Source: CAYHZL01 sp964361075 (GTDB lineage: Bacteria > Bacteroidota > Ignavibacteria > UBA10030 > UBA8401). From it: a stretch of 29,039 bases of DNA. The position numbers and the translations under genes were made by a program. Of the stretch, positions 24,162 to 29,039 are shown one piece after another. The stretch lies in contig CAYHZL010000021.1 in NCBI GenBank assembly GCA_964361075.1, positions 1 through 29,039 on the forward strand, written 5' to 3'. The stretch's first letter is position 1; each line of letters begins with the position of its first letter. The notes beneath the pieces are model-generated. The model was not told where the DNA came from and did not search any database. It was given only the letters and a program-made list of their open reading frames with translations.

Positions 24162-24603
24162 ATTTAATCATCTCCTTTGGCGAACGAATATCAATTGTCG
24201 GATAACCAAACTTTAAATTAACGACATTAAATAATCTGATTTTATCAAGGTTTACAATATGCCTGAAATTCCAACTAACCAAGACGTCAATTCGAGACAC
24301 CGTTGCGATGGCAATATGAAATGCATCGTTCAAACTTGCCGAGCCAAGAATTTTTTCGAGAATATAATTATTGGCAAGTTCTTGTGCTTCTCTCGTAAAA
24401 TCAAGATACACCAAACAATCATTCGGGATTTTCTTCACGATTTCCTTCACTTTTCGCGGTGCAGGTTGTAATTCAATTGTGCTGATCTCGGATAAATGAA
24501 CAAGAAAATCTTTGTTTTCTATGCGGTTAAAGAAAAGTCTTGTATCGTTTTCAAACTCTTCATCCAAATAACCACCAATCACCGAGGTATCTATGTATAT
24601 TTT
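24151..24603 (-). CDS. PIN-domain toxin (VapC-like) with missing or damaged start codon
   Basis: The coding frame contains a full PIN domain: first catalytic Asp in IYIDTSVIGGYLDEEF, Glu in STIELQPAP, Asp in LNDAFHIAIATV, then DVLVSWNFRHIVN and the family C-terminus DIRSPKEM. This is a well-defined PIN subfamily, distinct from the VapC at 8145. However, no good start exists. The first usable codon, GTG at plus 24580-24582, lies after the catalytic Asp. Upstream in frame the order is ATG-CAA-TAA-AAA-ATA-TAC-ATA-GAT, so the ATG at 24610-24612 is cut off by a stop two codons later. The MITE-like element begins three bases beyond that ATG. The gene is therefore probably inactive, unless ATA is used as start or the base call is wrong. 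It overlaps the small partner gene by 11 bases. Confidence 0.78.
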   Translation of the reverse strand, partial: KIYIDTSVIGGYLDEEFENDTRLFFNRIENKDFLVHLSEISTIELQPAPRKVKEIVKKIPNDCLVYLDFTREAQELANNYILEKILGSASLNDAFHIAIATVSRIDVLVSWNFRHIVNLDKIRLFNVVNLKFGYPTIDIRSPKEMIKYED

Positions 24604-24614
24604 TTATTGCATTT

Positions 24615-24732
24615 GGGCATCTCTAAAAACTAATTGCGAAACCTTCAAGGTTTTTATTTTTGCGAGGTACCATAAAATTGTAATATCACAAAATTTGGTC
24701 AGGATAAACCTTGAAGGTTTTTAGAGATGCCC
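24615..24732. mobile_element. MITE-like element with GGGCATCTCTAAAAA terminal inverted repeats
   Basis: Perfect 15-bp terminal inverted repeats, GGGCATCTCTAAAAA (24615-24629) and TTTTTAGAGATGCCC (24718-24732). Just inside are ACCTTCAAGGT palindromes on both sides. The left side carries a 12-base insertion relative to the right. Total 118 bp, no coding capacity. T-rich bases flank both ends. The right end also occurs at 12698-12711. It lies between msrB and the damaged PIN gene. Confidence 0.72.
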
Positions 24733-24751
24733 TTTTATCTACCTTTAATCC

Positions 24752-25327
24752 TCATTTATCTTCCACAAACGTCAATGATTCTGAATTCAAACAATAGCGT
24801 AACCCGCTTGGTTTTGGTCCGTCAGAAAATACGTGGCCAAGGTGTGCGTCGCAACGCGCGCAATTGATTTCAGTTCGACGCATGCCATAACTTGTATCAG
24901 ATTTTTCAACGACATGATCTGTATTTATCGGCTGAAAAAAACTTGGCCAGCCGGTGCCTGAATCAAACTTTGCGTTCGCAGAAAAAAGCGGTAAGCCGCA
25001 ACAGACGCACAAATAAATTCCTTTTTTGTGATTATCATAAAATACGCCGCAGAAAGCAGGTTCCGTTCCGGCATTGCGGGTAATGCGAAACTGTTCCGGT
25101 GTTAATATTTTTTTCCATTCTTCATCGCTCTTCACAACTTTTGGCATTCCCTTTTTATATGTATCCTTCAAATATTCCCGTACCGATTTCATATTGTTCG
25201 TCTCCTTGTGAAGTTGTGAAGCTTTGTTCTGGCGGGCTATTGCATAAGAAATACTATTAATAGCGATACAGATACTTATGAAAATAATTCCTGTTGACCA
25301 AATTCTTTTTCTTTGCGTCATGCTCAT
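24752..25327 (-). CDS. msrB: Exported or membrane-anchored methionine-R-sulfoxide reductase
   Basis: A 191-residue MsrB. The catalytic domain spans about 48-190: structural zinc cysteines C107, C110, C156 and C159, the substrate loop GTGWPSFFQPI, histidines in HLGHVFSDG, and the catalytic C179 in RYCLNSESL. It reduces methionine-R-sulfoxide in proteins. About 30 extra N-terminal residues form a basic start plus hydrophobic segment (IWSTGIIFISICIAINSISYAIA), so the enzyme is probably exported or anchored facing the periplasm, for repair of envelope proteins. AAGG about ten bases upstream supports ATG 25325-25327; an internal ATG (MKSVREYL) would give a cytoplasmic form. C93 could act as resolving cysteine, but this is not certain. 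Confidence 0.95.
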   Translation of the reverse strand: MSMTQRKRIWSTGIIFISICIAINSISYAIARQNKASQLHKETNNMKSVREYLKDTYKKGMPKVVKSDEEWKKILTPEQFRITRNAGTEPAFCGVFYDNHKKGIYLCVCCGLPLFSANAKFDSGTGWPSFFQPINTDHVVEKSDTSYGMRRTEINCARCDAHLGHVFSDGPKPSGLRYCLNSESLTFVEDK

Positions 25328-25507
25328 CGTTTCTACCTTTAGTTTTTACAACACACTACACTGAAAATTAGTTTGTTTGAAAATATTTTTTTCGCGTAAA
25401 TAAATATTTCTCAAGCAACGTCGTATTATTTATTTCCTCTAAAAAAGATATACAAAATAGTGTGCTTTGAAAGAAAAATATTTTTTCATGTTTTTATTAA
25501 TTAAGTA

Positions 25508-25537
25508 TTGACAATTTCATATTTTATCTTATATTTT
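25508..25537 (+). promoter_or_regulatory. Candidate promoter of the PII-porin-Amt operon
   Basis: TTG (25508-25510, part of TTGACA), a 19-nt spacer, then TATATTTT (25530-25537). The region before it is very A+T-rich. If correct, the mRNA has a leader of about 370 nt. Confidence 0.4.
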
Positions 25538-25544
25538 AAGGTAG

Positions 25545-25913
25545 AAAATGAATATAGCTTAACTAATTAAGCAATCATCAATAACAAAAAAAGCAGGAGA
25601 AGAATCTTTACCAATAACACATCATTCAGTTTGTTGATCGAACGTGGGCGCGTTCAGAATAACATGATGTGAAGCTCGCTAAAGCAAAGAAGTAATACTT
25701 CTTTTTCAATCGGTGAAGAAGCAACTGTATTGTTTCCAAATTGTTTCCAATACAATGGCATTTTTCTTTCCTGCTCTATAAAAAGATAGCCATCATACAA
25801 TTGAAAATCAATTGTATGGCTATCCAATGAAAGGAACATCTTGCCCAATCATAGAGAGAGTTACACTTTTAATAATTCACAGTATTTCAACATTATTTAG
25901 GAGTTATAATAAC
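25545..25913 (+). other. Long structured 5' leader of the PII operon
   Basis: No credible gene on either strand. It holds several potential hairpins: GAACG/CGTTC (about 25640-25655), the palindrome AGAAGTA-A-TACTTCT (about 25687-25701), ATTGTTTCCAA repeated in tandem between TGTATTG/CAATACA (about 25727-25756), and a strong 16-bp stem with a 3-nt bulge, GATAGCCAT...ATGGCTATC (25785-25824). The last has no U-tract. This could be a regulatory leader or the relic of an element. AGGAG (25899-25903) is the PII ribosome site. Confidence 0.4.
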
Positions 25914-26252
25914 ATGAAAAAAATTGAGGCAATTATTCGTCCTCACAAATTGGATGAAGTGCGTGATGCCCTTACAGAAAGCGGTATTCGCGGAATGAAT
26001 ATTACTGAAATCCGCGGCTTCGGCAGACAAAAAGGACATAGCGAAGTATATCGTGGTTCGGAATACAAACTTGACTTCCTCCCCAAAATAAAAATTGAAG
26101 TCGTTGTTCCCGATGATAAAGTAGAAAAAACTGTTGCCGTCATCATTAAAAATGCAAAAACAGATACCGTTGGCGATGGAAAAATTTTCATTCTTCCGGT
26201 TCTTGATGCTATCCGCGTTCGCACAGAAGAAGCCGGCGAAGCGGCTTTGTAA
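25914..26252 (+). CDS. Nitrogen regulatory PII protein (GlnB/GlnK type)
   Basis: A 112-residue PII protein of standard length. It senses 2-oxoglutarate and ATP/ADP and, when linked to amt, usually gates the ammonium channel. The start MKKIEAIIRPHKLDEVRDAL, the T-loop FGRQKGHSEVYRGSEYKLDFLPK with Y51 (the usual modified tyrosine) and the B-loop TDTVGDGKIFI with C-loop RVRTEEAGEAAL are all present. AGGAG ten bases upstream fixes the ATG. It is the first gene of an operon with a porin and an ammonium transporter; the pairing with amt argues for a GlnK-like role in controlling ammonium uptake. Confidence 0.96.
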   Translation: MKKIEAIIRPHKLDEVRDALTESGIRGMNITEIRGFGRQKGHSEVYRGSEYKLDFLPKIKIEVVVPDDKVEKTVAVIIKNAKTDTVGDGKIFILPVLDAIRVRTEEAGEAAL

Positions 26253-26289
26253 AATTTCACATTTCTTACAACTATAGAAGGAACAAAAA

Positions 26290-27360
26290 ATGAATTCTAA
26301 ATTATTAATTGCAGCATTTTTTTTAATGATAGCATGCAGTTCTACTACGTTCGCACAAGATTCATCTGCGTCGCAGAAGAAGATTGCCATCAGTGGTTTC
26401 GCTGATTTTTATTACAGTAAAAATTTCAGCACTCCGGATTCTCGTACAAATAAATTCCGTAATTTTGATATTGCAGAAAATCAATTTACACTCGGCTTGG
26501 CTGAACTTACTTTTCAACAAGCCGCAGCTCCTGTCGGTTTTCGTATTGATGCAGATTTCGGCGCTGTGAATGATATTGTTCAAACCGGAAACGGTGGAAC
26601 GTCGAATATCCTTCAGCAAGCATATCTTACAACTGTTGTTCCGGTTGGTAATGGATTGACGGTTGATATTGGTAAGTTTGTAACACACATGGGCTATGAA
26701 GTTATCGAAGCAAAAGACAATGCGAATTACAGCCGCTCGTTATTGTTCGCATGGGCTATTCCATACTTTCATGTTGGTGCTCGCGTAAGTTACCCTGTGT
26801 TAAGCAATCTTACATTGACTGCGCATCTTGTCAACGGTTGGAATAATATTGTTGATAATAATTCAAAAAAATCATTCGGTCTTACTGCTAATTACGCTCT
26901 TTCATCTTCAACATCTATTATAGTGAATGTCATGGACGGCAATGAACAACCGGACACACTCTCATTCGGTAAAAAAGATGTGTACGATATTGTTGTTACT
27001 CATCAACTTTCTGAGAATGTAGCACTCGGACTTAACTTCGATTACGGTGATGAACGTCTCTCAAACGGATTGGCAACGTGGAAAGGTGAAGCGCTCTACG
27101 GCAAATATACAATCAGTCCTAAATCAGCAATCGCCTTGCGTGCAGAAATGTTCAGCGATCCGAACGGCTATGCTACCGGTGTCGCACAAGATTTAAATGA
27201 AGTAACAGCAACATACGAATACAAATTTGCCGAACAGCTTTTGGTGCGTGCAGAATTCCGACATGATTTTTCGAACCAAACAGTGTTCGATAAAAAATCA
27301 ACACTCAATGCAGAAAAAAATCAAGATACGATTGTGATTGGTACGATTATCACTTTCTAA
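26290..27360 (+). CDS. Outer-membrane beta-barrel porin (BBP2-like)
   Basis: A 356-residue exported barrel protein. Signal peptide MNSKLLIAAFFLMIACSSTTFA precedes QDSS. The mature part alternates short amphipathic beta strands (FADFYYSKNF, QFTLGLAELTF, FRIDADFG, YLTTVVPVGNGLTVDIGKF, GARVSYPV) and ends in a terminal strand with C-terminal Phe (IVIGTIITF), the outer-membrane insertion signal. Blocks such as GLTVDIGKFVTHMGYEVIEAKDN and NYSRSLLFAWAIPYFHVGAR match the putative beta-barrel porin-2 (OmpL-like) family. It lies between the PII gene (37 nt upstream) and amt (48 nt downstream), so it probably provides outer-membrane access for ammonium or another small nitrogen solute; this role is inferred from context. 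Confidence 0.88.
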   Translation: MNSKLLIAAFFLMIACSSTTFAQDSSASQKKIAISGFADFYYSKNFSTPDSRTNKFRNFDIAENQFTLGLAELTFQQAAAPVGFRIDADFGAVNDIVQTGNGGTSNILQQAYLTTVVPVGNGLTVDIGKFVTHMGYEVIEAKDNANYSRSLLFAWAIPYFHVGARVSYPVLSNLTLTAHLVNGWNNIVDNNSKKSFGLTANYALSSSTSIIVNVMDGNEQPDTLSFGKKDVYDIVVTHQLSENVALGLNFDYGDERLSNGLATWKGEALYGKYTISPKSAIALRAEMFSDPNGYATGVAQDLNEVTATYEYKFAEQLLVRAEFRHDFSNQTVFDKKSTLNAEKNQDTIVIGTIITF

Positions 27361-27408
27361 AAAAATTGAATCATCTCTACATTTCATATTTTATATAGGA
27401 GACACATA

Positions 27409-28935
27409 ATGAAAAAATATTTTTTCTCGAAACGCAGTGTGATGTTATTCTTATTTGTTCTTTTGGGAATATCTGCGTTCTCATCAACAGTTGCATGTGC
27501 AGCGCCTGATCCTTCAGGAACAAAAACCGGAACAATAGCCGATGTTCCGGCAGCAAAACCCGGCGAGCCAACACTCGCCGAAGTTGCTGACGCTGTCGGT
27601 CATACAAGAATTTCTCTTAACTTCGTTTGGACTCTCATTGCAGGATTTTTAGTGATGTTCATGCAAGCCGGTTTTGCGATGGTAGAAACCGGTTTCACTC
27701 GCGCAAAAAATGTTGCACATACAATGGGAATGAATTTTCTCGTTTACGCAATCGGTATGCTCGGCTTTTGGATATGCGGTTTTGCAATTATGTTTGGCGG
27801 TGTTGGTGCAGTTGCAACATTAGGCGGCACACCGGGATTAACAAGTGAATTCACTATTTCATTGCTGGGCAAAACATTTGGCTTATTTGGAACGACTGGA
27901 TTTTTTCTTGGTAATTCTGTGTACGATGTCGGCGTGTTCACACTCTTTTTATTTCAAATGGTGTTCATGGATACAACGGCAACAATTCCAACAGGCTCCA
28001 TGGCTGAGCGTTGGAAATTTAGTTCATTTATACTTTTTGCATTTTTTATTTCCATGTTCGTCTATCCAATATATGGAAATTGGGTATGGGGCGGCGGATG
28101 GTTAGCAATGCTTGGACAAAATTTCGGACTTGGACATGGGCACGTAGATTTTGCCGGTTCATCTGTTGTTCACTTGGTTGGCGGAGTCAGCGCACTCGCC
28201 GGTGCAATCGTTCTCGGTCCTCGTATCGGAAAATACAACAAAGATGGAACATCAAATGGAATTCCCGGACATAATCTTCCTATGGCAATCATCGGAACAT
28301 TTATTCTTGCATTTGGCTGGTTCGGATTTAATGCAGGTTCATCATTAGCCGGAAATGATCTTCGCATCGGAGTTGCGGCAGTTAATACAATGTTAGCATC
28401 TGCTGCGGGCGCATTTTCCGCAACAATGTATATGTGGGCACGATATAAAAAACCTGATCCGAGTATGATGGCAAACGGAATGCTTGCAGGTCTCGTTGCT
28501 ATTACAGCTCCCTGTGCATTTGTAACAGCTCCGGTGGCTGTGCTCATCGGCGCAATTTCCGGTGTTCTTGTTATCATCGCAGTATTTTTTATTGATCAAA
28601 AACTTCACATTGATGATCCTGTTGGTGCAATTGCTGTGCATGGTGTCAACGGATTGTGGGGCGTTCTTGCACTCGGTTTATTTGCCGATGGAACGTATGG
28701 TGATGGATGGAACGGTGTTCCCGGTACTGTGACAGGTTTGTTGTACGGAAATGCAAATCAATTTTATGCTGAACTGATTGGCGGTGTAACATGTATTCTA
28801 TTTGTTTTTCCAGTGATGTATGGTTTTTTCAAACTGACTGACAAGATAGTTGGCAATCGTGTAGCAGCAAAAGATGAAATTGAAGGATTAGATATTCCTG
28901 AAATGGGTATTAAAGGTTACGAACACGCTGCATAA
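27409..28935 (+). CDS. amt: Ammonium transporter (Amt family)
   Basis: A 508-residue Amt/MEP/Rh-family channel of the inner membrane. An N-terminal signal-like helix and a hydrophilic stretch (about 35-60) come before the 11 core helices. Family hallmarks are visible: AGFAMVETGFTRAKNVAHTM near the start, GFAIMFGG with the gate Phe, the first pore His at about 255 (SSVVHLVGGVSAL), FGWFGFNAGSS, and the second pore His at about 411 (AVHGVNGLWG). The C-terminal tail GLDIPEMGIKGYEHAA, with the conserved D-x-x-x-H/G-type end that binds PII, fits control by the PII protein of the same operon. AGGAG lies about 8 nt before the ATG. Substrate: ammonium/ammonia uptake under nitrogen limitation. Confidence 0.97.
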   Translation: MKKYFFSKRSVMLFLFVLLGISAFSSTVACAAPDPSGTKTGTIADVPAAKPGEPTLAEVADAVGHTRISLNFVWTLIAGFLVMFMQAGFAMVETGFTRAKNVAHTMGMNFLVYAIGMLGFWICGFAIMFGGVGAVATLGGTPGLTSEFTISLLGKTFGLFGTTGFFLGNSVYDVGVFTLFLFQMVFMDTTATIPTGSMAERWKFSSFILFAFFISMFVYPIYGNWVWGGGWLAMLGQNFGLGHGHVDFAGSSVVHLVGGVSALAGAIVLGPRIGKYNKDGTSNGIPGHNLPMAIIGTFILAFGWFGFNAGSSLAGNDLRIGVAAVNTMLASAAGAFSATMYMWARYKKPDPSMMANGMLAGLVAITAPCAFVTAPVAVLIGAISGVLVIIAVFFIDQKLHIDDPVGAIAVHGVNGLWGVLALGLFADGTYGDGWNGVPGTVTGLLYGNANQFYAELIGGVTCILFVFPVMYGFFKLTDKIVGNRVAAKDEIEGLDIPEMGIKGYEHAA

Positions 28936-28963
28936 AATATTTTGTTTTTCAATTGTGCAAGTG

Positions 28964-29000
28964 GATGTCTGACGATGTGCCGTCGTACGGTTCCGCTTTT
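28964..29000 (+). terminator. Possible terminator after amt, sharing the GATGTCTGACG motif
   Basis: GACG / CGTC (28971-28984) and an ACGG-TT-CCG hairpin-like turn are followed by six T. The segment starts with GATGTCTGACG, the same 11-mer as at 950-960. Weak stems, so the terminator call is tentative. The window ends 39 bases further, with GCATAGG occurring twice (about 29010 and 29028). Confidence 0.35.
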
Positions 29001-29039
29001 TTGAATCCCGCATAGGAAGAATTTTTGCATAGGCGGAAT

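Noticed and set aside
24151..24582. Intact PIN toxin starting at GTG 24582
   Set aside because: This start would remove the first catalytic Asp and the first strand of the PIN fold; conserved codons continue upstream to 24603.
25654..25848. 64-residue minus-strand ORF in the PII leader
   Set aside because: It runs through the hairpins, which create an artificial open frame; no ribosome site or recognisable domain.

Overview
The window looks like chromosomal DNA from the Bacteroidota/Chlorobiota side of the tree, most likely an Ignavibacteria-type lineage. This is inferred from a giant exported protein with a C-terminal Por/T9SS type A sorting tail (QNFPNPFNP motif), promoters of the TTTG-N19/20-TAnnTTTG type (clearest in front of tRNA-Phe), a Y_Y_Y-type propeller histidine kinase, and a low-GC background rich in short dispersed repeats. 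No phage, CRISPR array or autonomous transposase was seen.

Layout. 1-842: 3' part of an APC-family amino acid permease and its terminator. 1044-7682 (minus): a 2212-residue secreted multidomain protein. 7912-8588: a VapBC-like toxin-antitoxin pair between 31-nt direct repeats. 8709-12558: a two-component pair, a propeller sensor kinase followed by a NarL/LuxR-type response regulator. 12559-13289: a repeat-filled gap. 13290-15449: membrane pyrophosphatase with K+-independent H+-pump signature residues. 15612-15684: tRNA-Phe with promoter and terminator. 15730-15881: a MITE-like repeat. 15898-17424 (minus): sensor kinase with a periplasmic CxxCH haem-attachment motif. 17503-20437 (minus): two M16 peptidase subunits, one active and one lacking the zinc site. 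20595-22280 (minus): glutaminyl-tRNA synthetase. 22608-23753 (minus): AAA_14/DUF4143 ATPase. 23994-24603 (minus): a second PIN toxin with a small downstream partner; the toxin start looks damaged next to a MITE-like repeat. 24752-25327 (minus): membrane-anchored or exported MsrB. 25914-28935: PII protein, outer-membrane porin and ammonium transporter, an ammonium-uptake operon behind a long structured leader.

The genes are mostly ordinary housekeeping and envelope functions. The unusual content lies in non-coding and mobile-like DNA: at least two families of short elements with GGGC...GCCC ends, a repeat inserted in frame into the leader peptide of an M16 protein, a PIN toxin truncated beside one of these elements, and a structured non-coding stretch downstream of it. 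I did not find a clear new multi-gene defence or metabolic system.
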